From assembly GCA_963669155.1 (NCBI GenBank), contig OZ022586.1:22835379-22899378 (forward strand): a stretch of 64,000 nt of DNA. The letters run 5' to 3'. Below are positions 33,152-46,200 of this stretch, piece by piece. The DNA comes from Arbacia lixula (lineage: Eukaryota > Echinodermata > Echinoidea > Arbacioida > Arbaciidae). A program made the translations under genes and the position numbers. Under the pieces are notes generated by a model. That model was not told where the DNA came from, ran no database searches, and saw only the letters and a list, made by a program, of their open reading frames with translations. Positions within the stretch are counted from its first letter, which is position 1. Each line of letters starts with the position of its first letter.

Positions 33152-36100
33152 ATGGATAACCTGTTTCTAGCTTGGTCTGTCTTGCTTGTAGCAACCTTCA
33201 ATCCTTTACTATCTTGCGGTCAGGTAGTAGGTGAGTTGTGAGACGATACTGTTGGTGTAGTTGCAGTGATGATAGTATTGTGAATGGTGAACCATTATGT
33301 GTCAGGTAAACTGCTGCTCTATGGGATTTGTGTGCATTACATGTGGAAAAGAGCACATGTGACAAACAAGGGGCAACATATCACCACATTGTGTATAATC
33401 ATACTGCTTCACCTCTAGTCCCCCACCCCCCCCCCCCCCCCCCTCCTTACCTCCCGAACCCCTTTCTCCCGACTCTAGATACACAGAAGGCAACGTGGTA
33501 AGAGAGAATAAGCGGTATCGGGCTTTTCAAAATAAAAGATACAAAGCTTGACAGTGAATATGGAATAATTATAAGAAAGATGCGGGTAAAGAACAGAACA
33601 TTCGCTTCCACTCGGTACGCTCAATATTTTACTGATAGGTACTGAAACAAATGTGATATAACAACCAAGGATTTTGATTTCTTAAGTCATTAAGCACTGT
33701 ATGTCTCATAAGATTTTTTTTTTCATCAGACGTCCGCCTTGTGAACGGCCCATCACGCCTTGAAGGCACCGTGGAGTACACCACAGATTATGTCACGTGG
33801 CAGACGACGAGTGGGGTTAACTTTGGTTTCGACGAAGCTAGAGTTGTCTGTGAACACATCGGAGCCAATGGAACTAACAGGGCCATTACTGACTCACCTT
33901 TCGGTAGTGACCTTGGTCAACAAACCACATTTCTGGATTGCCAGATAGGTACGTAGAATTCCGATTCAGAAGTAACCTTACACAACTGATTGAAGGTCTC
34001 AACTGACTGACAGGTACGTAGATTATACTTCGTATGCATCCTTCAAGACAGATATAAACAGCACGGCGCGACAACAGGATCAAACTTAATCTTTAATGAC
34101 GTTTCATACGTGAGTGTATGCTATGTATGTGTGGGTGTATATTCGTGTAGAAATAATTTGTGGGTATGTTTGTGTAGAACGAATGTATGTGTTCCTATCG
34201 TGTCTTTTTGTTTAATTGAATGGACAAAATAAGAATTCGTTTTGGCTTCCCCTCCACATCCCTTTCCCAACACACACACATTTAAAGATGACTACTCGTA
34301 TGTTTCCATGACTCTGCATCCTTAACAGGTGATACAGCTATCAGTGATTGTTCGACAACAGTCATCGGAGCAGCAATTTGTTACGGTAGGAAGGATATCT
34401 TTTAAAATTCAATTATTTGTGTCGACTGCAATCATTTGAAACATGCATTTATCATGAATATATCTTATCTTATCAACCCAATCCTCACTCAGAGGCAGGG
34501 GGAGCTCCGCCCCTCTCCACTTTAATGGGGTTTTGGGGGGTGGGGTGGTTGTGAGCACAAGGGATATTTGGTAGATCTGGGAGCAATTATTGTGTCACTT
34601 TTGATATCAAAAGAAGTGAAATTAACGGAAACAAAAAGATATCATTGATCAATGATGTCGGTAAGCACTTTATCACCTTAGTCGTACCTATTCATTCTCC
34701 ATCATGTCCATTCGCTGCGTTCCTCACTCCGCTCTAATCACCATTTTGTTTCACGCTGTACAGATGAGACCTACCTGGGTTGTTATGTGGATTACGTGAA
34801 TAACATCCGCGTGCTGCCCGGTGATCCACTGCAGGATAGCACCATGACAATAGATAAATGCATTACCCACTGCAGAGAGTCCACCATGGCCGACTACGTA
34901 TATGCTGGAGTCGAGTTCGGGGAGCAATGCTTCTACGGTGTCGCAGGAACAAACTACAGTCGGCTCGGGGCAGCGAGAAATGGTGATCGTGATTGTCAGT
35001 TTCAATGTGCAGGGGACGCATATAGCTCATGTGGCGGAAATGGCAAAATCGCAGCATTTCAAAGTACGTAATAAGGACTAAATATATTAATACTTTTTTG
35101 TTGTGTTTAGTTTATACACAGTCGTTGTAGCTGCTCTGGATTGAAAACATCAATATTGTTTATGTGTTCTGAGAATGGGAAAGCTTGAAAGCGATTGAAC
35201 AAACGCAGCTTAAACTCACATTTCGGGATACGTTAGTAGGTCAAGGTAATGCACAGTAGCTCCTTAAACATCAGTTGGTTTAGAATCTTGCCATGTTGTC
35301 TTACGCAAAACCTCTGAAGAAATGTTATGCCCTTTTGCTTAGGATCCGAGGAGGGGGGGGGGGGGGGGGTTAGTTTGTTAACATGACTTTAAAGGTTTGA
35401 GGAATTTGTGCTTGCTAATAGTATACCGCAAGAAAACATTAATGAAATCTCACAATTTGTTCAGTTCCAGAACGAAGTCCGCCAGTCACCTCTCCGAAGA
35501 CCGTTATCGTGACAACTGAGGATGCGAATACAAGTTCAGGTAATTATAATCAACATAAACGTCATTCCAAAACAATGAAAAAAGTATAATAAACACAAAC
35601 AATCAATACGAATATAGAATTTGATTACAGGCTGGAAAATCATCCTCATTAGAATCGTGTTCTAAACATGTCAATGTCAATTTCATGCATAGCTGTTTTA
35701 CCTTTATAATTAAACCATGTCTTTGTTTCTTTGTCTGTCTCGCTTCCATCTCTGTTGAACATATTTTAACTCCTGAAACAAGCCATCCAGTCACAACTGA
35801 ATTGAAGATTTCTACACGTCAAGGTATTCATGCATCCTTGGGCTTAGGAGTACTATAGTTTTTGTTTGTTATGCATTAGTCTTCATCTCTGTCACGCCGT
35901 CATTTCACATGAATCACATCTCTTCTTTTAAAGAAACCGAAACTTTGACGTGAACAAATTACATATTACTTATGTCTGAATTAAATGATCAATATCATTA
36001 TGTAAACGAAATAAAAGACACGTGCGCATGTATCATATTCCCAACAGGTGAAAATGAAGACTCTTAAAAGATATAGACACAATCTTAAAGTATCATAAAT

Positions 36101-37567
36101 AATAGTTACTTCTTTCACTTATGAGGGAATATAGAGTAAATCATGACTTAAATTTCTTAGGCTTATACCAGTTCTTTTATTTTTACATTGCAACCATCAA
36201 CATCAGCTAATCAACAGTCGACTTCAACAGGCCTCACTACCGTTTCATCAACGCATGGGGAGGATGGTGTCCGGCAAGGTATACATACTGAATGTGTCAC
36301 ATAAATGGATAATGCATATTAAGTAATGTTTGCAAGAGGTGTACAATATAGGTGAAGCCGACTTCGTTAGGGAGGCTGTAAGTGTTGAGTACTGGCTGGA
36401 TCAGCAGCCTAAATTGTGCATTGTTTCAACTCTTAGATTGTAGTCTTACACAATTATGATAATCTATGCCGGATTGTCTTTTTCGGTCAGTTTGTTCGCT
36501 TAATAAACAATATCAACTACAGGCGGCATACGTTATTCCTATTAGGATCGCCTTATTTACAACGTATTGAATAAGCTAAATAGCATACAAGAGAAATGGA
36601 AAATGTACATATCTGTACCAAGATTCTATATAATTATATCAAAGTAAAAAAAAAAGATCATGTAAATCAGCCTTTCCTTGGATGGTGACCCTCTCTTTCT
36701 CTCTTTTTATCTCTACACACCCTCCTTCCCCTTCCCTGGCTATGTCCATATCATTTTCTCTATCAATCCATCATCTTTCATCTCACTTTCTTTCCTTATA
36801 ATTCAAAGGACCGATTATTGGTCTCGGAGTAGTGGTCTTACTGGTCGCCTTATACAGTGTCACCCTGACTGTTCTTTATCTCAGGATCCGGTAAGTCACG
36901 TGACATTATGACAGAAGCCGACAAACCTCGCACTTTCGATTCTTGCTGAACCAGACATGGTGCTCTCCTTCTGGCCTTAAGTTTGTTATTGATGACTTAG
37001 TACAACATAGCCTTTGGTCGAGTCCTCGCTCGCCGAACAAGGTTTGACAAAAGACTAAAGCAGTGTGCGTTTACGGTAGTGATCGCGCGAGCGAGCTGCC
37101 TTGGCAGCGAGCATCGCATGATAGTCTTATGTATGCAGACTCGTTCCTCGCATGATAGTCTTATGTATGCAGACTCGTTCGGCACATTTTGGGAAATAAA
37201 AGCGCCGAATGCCTTGCTGAAAGTTATTCGCCCTCAAATGATCTACATTTGGAGTAATGAGTGATTAAATCACAAATCCTCAAAATGTTCGGCCCGAACA
37301 TTTTGAGGATTTAATCATTTATCATTAATTACTCTATATGTGGATCATTTAAAGGCAAATTATTTTCAGCAAGCTTCTAAAATAGACAATACATGAATTT
37401 AAGACCATTGGCAAGAAGATTGCTAACAATTACATTTTGAAGGGTTTTTTGCCTTCCCAGTACAGTATATGCCCTTTAATCTTGCTTTATTCTTCATATT
37501 TCAATCCTATTTTTAATGTGTTTTTTTAATTGTCTGCTCAATACCCATTCTCTCCTTTTCACTTCCC

Positions 37568-37603
<36 letters not shown>

Positions 37604-37933
37604 GCCCCCCCCCCCCTCTCTCTTTCTACGTGTCTCTCTCTCAGTCGGTCTCCGAGGGAGGAGCAGCCGCTAGAGGGCGTGAAGCCAGAGGGAGACACCT
37701 ACACCGACCTGGACATCGAGCTCCACTCAGCCACTCCTGGGAACAGAGGCCCGCTATATCAAGACCTGCTGCCGATAGAAGGAGCAGCAATTCAGCCAAA
37801 CAAATCACAGGTGAATGGGACGGATACAGACGATGGGTGTTACGTCAACCAGCAAATGGCCAATCAGCAGAAAGCGATGAGACGGCGTGCAAAATCAGAA
37901 GGAGACCTGCAAGACTATGAGGATTTCGTGTAA
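33152..37933 (+). CDS. SRCR-WSC membrane receptor, gene A (9 exons, 401 aa)
   Basis: Exons: 33152-33230 signal peptide (MDNLFLAWSVLLVA); 33730-33948 and 34329-34385 SRCR domain (VRLVNGPSRLEGTVEY, VVCEHIG, GAAICY); 34764-35063 WSC domain (YLGCY, KCITHCRES, YAGVEFGEQC, SSCGGNG); 35465-35539, 35791-35823 and 36207-36278 Ser/Thr-rich stalk; 36809-36890 transmembrane helix (GLGVVVLLVALYSVTLTVLY); 37645-37933 cytoplasmic tail, stop TAA. All joints are phase 1 except transmembrane to tail (phase 2), and the sum is in frame. The tail has YTDL, YQDL, YVNQ (a Grb2 SH2-type YxN site) and DYEDFV at the end. SRCR domains bind ligands; WSC domains are carbohydrate-binding modules. It is a putative surface recognition receptor. 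Odd: the SRCR lacks two cysteines present in B and C, and the WSC lacks one. Confidence 0.85.
37114..37181. repeat. 34-bp tandem duplication in the last intron of gene A
   Basis: CGCATGATAGTCTTATGTAT and the following bases to CTCGTTC occur twice, 34 bp apart, with no visible mismatch. Confidence 0.8.
37211..37374. repeat. 164-bp near-loopless hairpin in the last intron of gene A
   Basis: Arms of about 80 nt meet at CGGCCCG with almost no loop. The innermost 18 bp (AATCCTCAAAATGTTCGG and its complement) are perfect and the outer parts (TTGCTGAAA...TTTCAGCAAG) are diverged. A fold-back or MITE insertion able to extrude a cruciform. Confidence 0.8.
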
Positions 37934-38090
37934 ATGAAAAGTTGCAGACCTATCTCATTTTTCACAAGCTGGTTTTTGAATGTTGGATATCCCATCTGAC
38001 GAATTTGCTTCAGAATAGGAGCCTGCATGGGATTCGGATAGTACAAATATAATCATAAAGATGGTTTAAGATGGCTTATCTGATCTTGAA

Positions 38091-38096
38091 AATAAA
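38091..38096 (+). terminator. Candidate polyadenylation signal of gene A
   Basis: AATAAA, 158 nt after the stop codon; another lies near 38289. Confidence 0.4.
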
Positions 38097-38099
38097 GTA

Positions 38100-39120
38100 A
38101 AGAAATAATCTGAAGTGACTTTTTTGGCATCCATGTACTAAATAGAGCATGCAATATCTATTGCTGGGTGTATTTTGTTGAGCTATTCTAAAACATATTC
38201 GAAGTCCTGCACTCTTGTTTCAGATGATCATGTTAGTAAGACCGTTCACACTTTCGCCTTACAGTTTATTTTGCCTGGTGTACAACAATAAATTTTCCCT
38301 CTTTGCCTCATTACAAGAACTGTTAATATGCCGTGCATATTTCACCTGCATTATACACATATTATGGGTGTATATGCACATGGAAGTTGTAGACATGATC
38401 CTTTTTTCTTGGACTGATAGATATTGAATATTATCAATAGTGATAATGTACATATCTGAGTAGTGAATTTATGTTTATTTTTATATGTTTAGATTTGTAC
38501 ATTATACGCTCTACTGATTCTCATATTGCTTCAATGTATTCTCTTATAAATAACGACAAAATAAAAAGGTTTATCTGTTATTTTGCAATTGTACATTTCT
38601 GGTAGGACCAGTATATATAATCATTGTTGCATTCATAGTGTGTTTTGTATAATATGGTTTAATTTCAACTACCTTTTCAAAAGTAAATGTGTACCATGCT
38701 AGTTTGTTGTAATTATTTTGTATGAAATCATATTTATTGTAAGCCACAAACAGTAACTCTTGTGTTACCGTTGTTTAGTGCTGGTCCGTGAATTTATCGA
38801 CAATCAGAATTGCATGATGATAAAAAATGATAAGTATACATTTCAAACAACATTACGGTAGGGAAGTTATATTCTTGACTAATTTGGTAAAGGGCTTCGA
38901 AAAGGAAGAGAAAGGGGAAATAAAGGATTTGTTGAGTAATGAATGTGTTTATGTGCCTGCATGTATTGTTATATGCATGATTTGCATGACCAATATAATA
39001 ATAATAATATTCAATTCTTAGAGACGCACAATACCATTCAAATAGTCTCTATGCGTGTGAAAGTAAAAATTGATTATGTGAGAATTTGAAAATAACCAAT
39101 AATTATCAAACAGATGCGTC
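38100..39120. other. Intergenic A-B, nothing recognised
   Basis: A/T-rich sequence following gene A, probably 3' UTR and spacer. It resembles in composition the spacer after gene B (47946-49000), including a shared TTTGCAATTGTACATTTCTGG / ATTGCACATTTCTTG-type segment (38580 and 48640), so part of it may be co-duplicated. Confidence 0.4.
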
Positions 39121-39124
39121 CTTA

Positions 39125-39425
39125 GTCTTGATTTGAATTGATCGAAGTCTGTCAATTATTTAATGCCTTAGGGGAGGTTATTCCATAATTTGGGTGCCGT
39201 ATTTGCAAATGCTCTATCACCGAATGTCTTAGATTTTACACAAATTTCAGAGAGAAGATTTTTGATTGAGAACGATGATTACGAGTAGGCTGGTATGGTT
39301 TAATGAGTTCAGTAAGATAGACAGGAGCATTTCCACATAAGCATTTGAATACAAGAGTGAGGATTTTAAACTGAACCCAAGCCCTTATCGGAAGCCAGTG
39401 GAGACTACGTAGGATCGGAGTTACA
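39125..39425 (-). pseudogene. LINE ORF2 C-terminal fragment
   Basis: Minus-strand translation gives LRSLHWLPIRAWVQFKILTL then FKCLCGNAPVYL, the C-terminal signature of CR1/Jockey-group LINEs (xLHWLPVxxRIxFKxLxLxFK). Later stops and frameshifts break it. No RT core remains. Confidence 0.75.
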
Positions 39426-39429
39426 TGTT

Positions 39430-39488
39430 CAAATTTCTTTTTTTTATGTGTGTATATGTGTATGTTAGTGTATGTTTATTTGTGACGG

Positions 39489-39586
<98 letters not shown>

Positions 39587-39700
39587 CGGAAGGGAGAGAG
39601 AGAGAGAGAATGGGGGTGGTGGGTAAAGAGAACATAGAAATATAAGGAGGGGGTGTGTGTTGAGGTATACGTAGAGACACACACACACACACACACATCC
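39430..39700. repeat. GT and GA compound microsatellite
   Basis: (GT)n at 39480-39520, (GA)n at 39520-39610 and (CA)n near 39680. It generates artefactual Ser/Leu/Thr/His-rich frames on the minus strand. Confidence 0.9.
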
Positions 39701-39979
39701 AGATAGGCTGGGGGAAGTGTCTGTATACACATGATAAAGAAGACAAGAAGCTATAGATGACACGCAGACAGAAATAACCCTTCGTATGTGAGTATGTGTA
39801 TGTGTGGTCATGTGTTTCTGATAATATTTTGTGCATTGTTTTTGCCTGAGTTGTTTTTCCGGCAACAATTAACCATTCGTATGCCAGATAAAATGCTGCT
39901 CTATGGGTTTTGAGTGTTTTACCTGTGAATAAAGTCACATGTAACATACAAAGAGTTAATGAGGATACACATCTGAATT

Positions 39980-40700
39980 TGAGAAACGCCCTCTAGCAAT
40001 CATTGAAGTATAATGCAGCGGGGGTAGCTACATATCCCCCTTTTCTTATTTGTTTACTCTCGATGTGTCTGTATTTTGGTTTTATCATAGCCCATACCTT
40101 CTTTCAGGATATAATGGGGAGGAACTTGTTCATTCTCGTATAGCTGAACGGCATGATCCATTCAGATTACTTGAACAGAACATACGCTGTGCACTCACAA
40201 AAATGTCTGTATAGAGAAGCTTTATTTAACAGGAGTTGCTTAGAGATTAGAAAACTGAAGAAAAAATGGGTAACATGATGTGGAAATTTATGATGTCCAA
40301 ATGAATGAAAGATTCAGCAGTTTAGTCGTGTTTAGCTATGTAGCATGGACCCCTTTATAATTATTTCATTGAACAACGGGAGGCAAATCAGGCAAATTAA
40401 ATCAGCTCGCCCCATGTAACATGTTGATTTTAGATGTCAACGTTGATTTCGAACATATTAATAGGAAGTATGACAAGAGCACTTATGACGAAGTAAGGAT
40501 TGCCTTTCTTGATTTAACTTTTACATTCTTTCTATCCCCACAATCTACACTTATATTTCCCAACAATCCAAAAAATGTAATGAATTATTAACAAAGAGAA
40601 CATGGTAAGTCGATTCCACTTACTTATACACACATTGGTCAACGATTCACTAACGGAAAAAAATAATTCCCCTATCAATACAAGTGACAGACACATTTTG
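39980..40700 (+). repeat. Upstream regulatory-type block R, copy 1
   Basis: Begins AACGCCCTCTAGCAATCAT, includes ATACCTTCTTTCAG, GAACATACGCTGTGCACTCAC and GTCGTGTTTAGCTATGTAG, and ends AACGATTCACTAACGG plus an A-run. It repeats about 800 bp downstream (40780-41455) and, more diverged, upstream of gene C (51025-51615). Confidence 0.8.
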
Positions 40701-40779
40701 CTCATTTACAAGAAAAGTCTCTATTGTTAGTTGCTTCCTTCTGTCAGTTTAGGGCAGTACAGAGGACACGCATATAGAA

Positions 40780-41455
40780 ATAACAAACGCCTTCTAGCAA
40801 TCATGGAAGTATGATATAGCCTCTCCTTTGCTCAACTGTGTTCTCTCTTAGTGTCTGTAATTGAGTGCATTCATACTCGATACCTTCTTTCAAAATAAAA
40901 TGGAGAGGAGCTGATTCATTCTCATGTAGCAGACGGCATGATCCATTCAGACTAGAAGAGAACATACGCTGTGCACTCACAAAGATCTCTGTGTAGAGAA
41001 ACTTGATTAGCTTAGAGAGTAGAAAACTGAAGAAAAAAGGGTAACATGGGGGGGGGGGGGATATTGGATGTGCAAATGAACGAAACATTCAACAGTTAAG
41101 TCGTGTTTAGCTATGTAGTAAGATCTCCTTCATATTATTTCCATTGAACAACGGGCGACTAGTCAGGGCCTTGATCCATGCTTGCCCAATGTAACATGTT
41201 AATTTTAGATTTCAATGTTGCTTTCGAACATATCAGTACAAGGTATGACAAGATCATTTATGATGAATGAAGGCTTTCCCTTCTTGATTTAACTTTTCCA
41301 TTCGTTCTATCTCCACAAGCTACAATTATATTTTTCAACATTCCAATAAATATAATGAACGATTAAAGTAAACATTCTTAGTCGATTCAATTTACTTATT
41401 ATACACAAATTTGTGAACGATTCACTAACGGAAAAATAATTCCCCTAAAAATCTA
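40780..41455 (+). repeat. Upstream block R, copy 2
   Basis: Same segment order as 39980-40700 in direct tandem, so gene B has two copies where gene C has one and gene A none. Confidence 0.8.
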
Positions 41456-41640
41456 CCCCCCTTCTCTTTCAGATGTCTACTGCACTATCACCCCCCCCCC
41501 TCCCCCCCCCCCCTCTCTCTCTCTCTCTGTCTCTGCCTCTCTCCATTCCAATTCCAATGTATTTACACAGTATTCCTAATACCTTCTCAACCGTGAACTC
41601 CGCATTCTGCTTGGCTGTCTAAATTATGCTTTCCTTTTGC

Positions 41641-42013
41641 ACCATTGTTGCTTTGTTTGGTAAGAATGATATGAGATGTGTGTGATATCAAAGCGAGTTA
41701 TGATTTGTGCTCGCAGTCAGCAATGACCTGTACAGTCATTACACACGGCTTATCGAAAAGAAGGAAGTAGACAGATACAATTCATTTCGTGATTACCAAG
41801 TCATACAGTGGAATACAACTTGTACACTTCTCGTCTTACTTTATACCCCAGTCGGTACGTGATGCAACTGGTCACACTTTTCCCAGCATTGGATTACATT
41901 TTGTGATGCAGGATCATCTATTCGTACAAAGGACAAAACAGTCATTACATCAGCAAAAACATCAACAACCAAGACAACTAAACCAAGTTTCACCTTGGAA
42001 TAGTCGGTTGAAG
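41641..42013 (+). repeat. Co-duplicated upstream block, copy B
   Basis: Matches 30879-31265 in order (TTTGTTTGGTAAGAATGATA, GGTACGTGATGCAACTGGTCA, GCATTGGATTACATTTTGTG). It continues directly into GAAGGACATTGC, where copy A is interrupted by a LINE. Confidence 0.75.
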
Positions 42014-42227
42014 GACATTGCTTTTTAACAATTCCATCTGGTGTACCTAAAAGTGTAGTACGAAGAAGGAATTATAACGGATCTATCTTGGTGCCAGATT
42101 GTACTCATATTTCATATGTCATGTATATGAATAACCTCCAAGAGTAAAATCAGTATCAACTGGTTAATATATATTCACACGTCGTACGTCACTTCGTAGG
42201 GAGGACACACAGCAATCATTAAAGCAC

Positions 42228-42243
42228 CTAGCTGACTGGTAGC
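42228..42243 (+). promoter_or_regulatory. Conserved proximal element, gene B
   Basis: CTAGCTGACTGGTAGC, 27 nt before the ATG, identical to the gene A copy. Confidence 0.45.
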
Positions 42244-42270
42244 AGATATCACGGAATTTTTCAGTTGGAA

Positions 42271-43127
42271 ATGGAATCCCTGTTTCTAGTGTGGTTCGTC
42301 TTCCTTGTAGCTATCTTGACCCCATTCTTATCTGGCGGTCAGGTAGTAGGTGAGTTCTGAAACGATTCTGATAGTCTAATTTAATACAATAATTATAGTA
42401 TTGCAAATGGCGAAACTTTCGTGTGCGAGGGAAACTGCTGCTCTATGGGATTTGTGTGCATTTCATGTGGAGAAAAAGGGCTGTAATACAGCCACATCGT
42501 GTGTAATCATACTGCTTGGCCACTCGTTTCGGCTTTGAATAATCATATGGAGAGTAACGTGGTAAAAGAAAAGAAGTCGTGTGGGTAAATAAGAAGAAAA
42601 TGCACTATATACGACCACACGGTAATGAAAAGAGAGGTAGGAATGGTGATGAAGAAGATAAAGAAGAAGATACGAGAATAAAATCTAGGCTCAATCTCAA
42701 TACGCTGAATATTCTACTGGTCGGAACTGCATAAGTTGGAAAAATTAGTAATGCATTTTGGGATTGCTTATTTTTGCCTCAGACGTCCGCCTAGTGAACG
42801 GTCCATCACGCTATGAAGGCACCGTGGAGTACACTACAGATAATGTCACATGGCAGACGACGTGTGGGGTCTTCTTTAGTTTTGAAGATGCGAGACTCAT
42901 CTGTGAGCACATCGGAGCATATGGAACTAATAAGGTCATTACTGACTCACCTTTCGGGAGTGACCTTACTCCATCAAACACATCTTTCTACTGCCAGGCA
43001 GGTACGTAGATTATCATTTGTGCACGTCCTCCAGTTCATGCTTGCCAGTCCTCCCATCATTACTATTGCAATCTCATGGTCACCCACCTTCCATTTCCCT
43101 TTAAGGCCATATAGATGTTGTCATCTA

Positions 43128-43174
<47 letters not shown>

Positions 43175-43190
43175 CATCTATTTATCTATA

Positions 43191-43236
<46 letters not shown>

Positions 43237-46200
43237 ATAAGGGAGACCCCATTGCACCTTCCTAACACGCTAAATGAACTTATTGCAGCCGTCACTAACC
43301 ATTAAATTTATCAAATAATGAGTTATGTTTCGGAAAATAATTTGCAACATTTTCTTAGATAGTTGCCATTCTCCCAAATAACATTGAGTCTGTATCCTCA
43401 ACAGGTCACACGACTATCAGCGATTGTACAGTGGAATCTCCTTGCCCGTCACCAGACATGGTCGGAGCAGCAATTTGCTACGGTAGGAAGCTTCAAATAT
43501 TGATATCCAAATTACATTAATCAAGAGCAGCCATTTTGGATTGCGCATGTATACAGTACCTACACCATGATTACTAGTTCGTCATACCCACCTCTGCTTC
43601 TATCATGTCTGTAGCCCACGGTCATCACCCAAACATCCAAATCTTGACATCTATTCGTGAATGGGAATCAGGATTAAAATGATAAGTCAGTTAAATAGAA
43701 TAAAACAGACTAAAACAGTTAGTATGTATGACTCTCTTGATGCTAACATATAACTTCCGCGAGCTTTACAAGAAGACGAGACTGTAATTATTATGTACTT
43801 TACATTGAAATATTGATTGACATAATTACATGTAGAATGGCAGGAATGAAATCCAAATATCGTATTTGAAGTATTGAATATTGCATAATTATATCTCTGC
43901 ATTTGATATCAGTGGATTACCTTTACCATTGTCGTCTATTTTGAGTTAAACCTTGCTTGTACCGATTCTTTGTCCATACTTTTAATTCACTGCGTTTCTC
44001 CCTATATTCTTTGGTGCAGACGATACCTACCTTGGATGTCACAAGGATAATTCGAGCGATCGCGTTCTACCCGGTGATCCACTTATAGGGGATAGCACCA
44101 TGACAATCAACAAATGCATCACCCACTGCAGAGAGTCCACCATAGCTGACTACGTCTATGCTGGAGTGGAGAACGGGGAGGAGTGCTACTGCGATGTCGC
44201 AGGAACAAACTACAGTCGGCTCGGTGCAGCGAAGAATGGTGATGAGGATTGCCAGACCCCATGTGCAGGAGACGTCCATAGATCATGTGGCGGAAATGGT
44301 AGCATCGCAGTATTCAACGGTTAGTATACAGTAGTTTTTATGGCCCCTGGTAATATTTCAATAGAGAGAATAAACATTAACAAAAAATAATTTTCATTTG
44401 CTCTGATGATAATATAGATGAAAATCTACGATTCGTATGAAACGCATAACATGCAGTGATTTAACGTGTTCATATGCGCTGTTAAAAACAAAAGTATGAT
44501 ATACAAGATAGGAGACGTGCGGGATCTTAAACAAATGTTTATACATTACATTTAAAGGACGTGTATTGTAAAGCAATCTTAAATTTATCATTTGAATCAG
44601 TGCTTTTAAGTGTTTCACGAATTTAAAGCAGTGAGGCTGCGTTCACCATGTGACCTGGTCAGAGCTAGTTATATGCATGACTGTTTAGAGAAAGAAGATC
44701 CATCGTTCCATGATGTCCAAATTCGCTGGATTTTTTAACATTATGTTAGAGGCAATCTGTAATCAATAAGGTTGATTGGAACCAACCAATCATACTATGA
44801 TAAATGTTATACAAATCTAGGTTGTACACTAATTTCATTTTACCCAAACTAAAAAGGCGACAGCAATAAAAGCCTAGCCAAATGTAAAGATAATTTGAGC
44901 AACGTGCAAAATTATAGGTATTTGAAAGCAAGTTATTAAAAGCAGTGCACATATTGGTTCTTAACTAAAGCATTATTTTCAAGATTGTGAGAAAAACAAT
45001 TATTGGTTTTCCTATCCTTTGTAAATTAGGTATTTAGGTATACTTTTGTGTTTCCTCTTGGAATAAACGTTTAATATTCACATGTGAATAGTTATTTTCA
45101 ACAATGTATTTGCAGGAGATAATAGTGGAATGAATCTAGGCCTCCAACAAATTGTTTTCATCTTGTCAGAGTGATTTTGTTGGTCAACAAGTGACACTAA
45201 TAACTGTACAGTACATGTATCAATATGTATCCTCGTCAAATGACTGGATTCATGCCTTTCGTCAACCAGTAAAAAGCTTCGTGGCCCCCACTGACATGAC
45301 TGAGGGTAGCACTCAAACATCAGGCATGACAGGTGTGTATGATAAAAAAATTTACACTCTAAATGTTCAAAACTTTACGAAACATGGCCCTCTCGAAGAA
45401 TAGTGTTGAAGCACTAAAGGGGGCTGCCTGGAGTAAATAATAATGACTAGATAACAAAGATTCATCATGAAATAACCTTACTAACCAGTAAAGTAAATGG
45501 GTAATAGTTCCAAAGACATTATCTGCCATGGGAGAATAAAATCAACGAATTTCAACAATATATAGTTTGCTTCCTTCTGTGGGATGAGACAGACAGTGCA
45601 CAAACGTGTTCGTAGAAATAAGTATCGAATACAATACAAGGAGATAACGGAGCTACAAAAGAGTTATTCAATATGAGGTATCGTAGTTGTTAAAATAAAA
45701 CAAATCAGTGTATTTTCTATGATTGAACAAAATGTATAGGACGTTTGGATCTTTGTATCTTACCTTTAGTATGTTATATTTTTGTCCGCTTGTCTTGTTT
45801 AGATTTTGACCATTATGAACTGCTTATTTAGATATCGATTGATCACATTAACCGGTTGGTGTATTACATTTAGTAGGGTTATCTGCTGAATGATTAATTT
45901 TCTCAGTCATCCAGCAGATGAAATATAAAATAATGCACCCATCGGGCTATGTATATGAATCTAATTAAATGTATGAGTTATCATTGTATGTATGTCTTCG
46001 TTAAAATGTTTTACGAGTTTGTTGTTAAAGATCTAAGAATGGTACATGCTTAGATACAGTTAGGATAATTTGAAGTGGAAGAATTTATCAAACATTGTCC
46101 AAATAAATACAGCCTACGTCTTTACGTCAAACAAACACAAGACGGGCTCTACAACTCCAGTTGATACGTCCACTCCTGCTGTCACGATGCCAGTAGGGAA

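Noticed and set aside
37645..37933. Classical ITAM in the gene A tail
   Set aside because: YTDL and YQDL are separated by 15 residues, outside the usual ITAM spacing; only general YxxL and YxN motifs are claimed.
39421..39947. Overlapping minus-strand frames of 103-160 codons
   Set aside because: Produced by GT/GA repeats; composition is purely Ser/Leu/His/Thr from the repeat.
42813..43265. 150-codon plus-strand frame over the gene B SRCR exon
   Set aside because: Out-of-frame reading of the SRCR exon that then runs into a TCTA/TA microsatellite.
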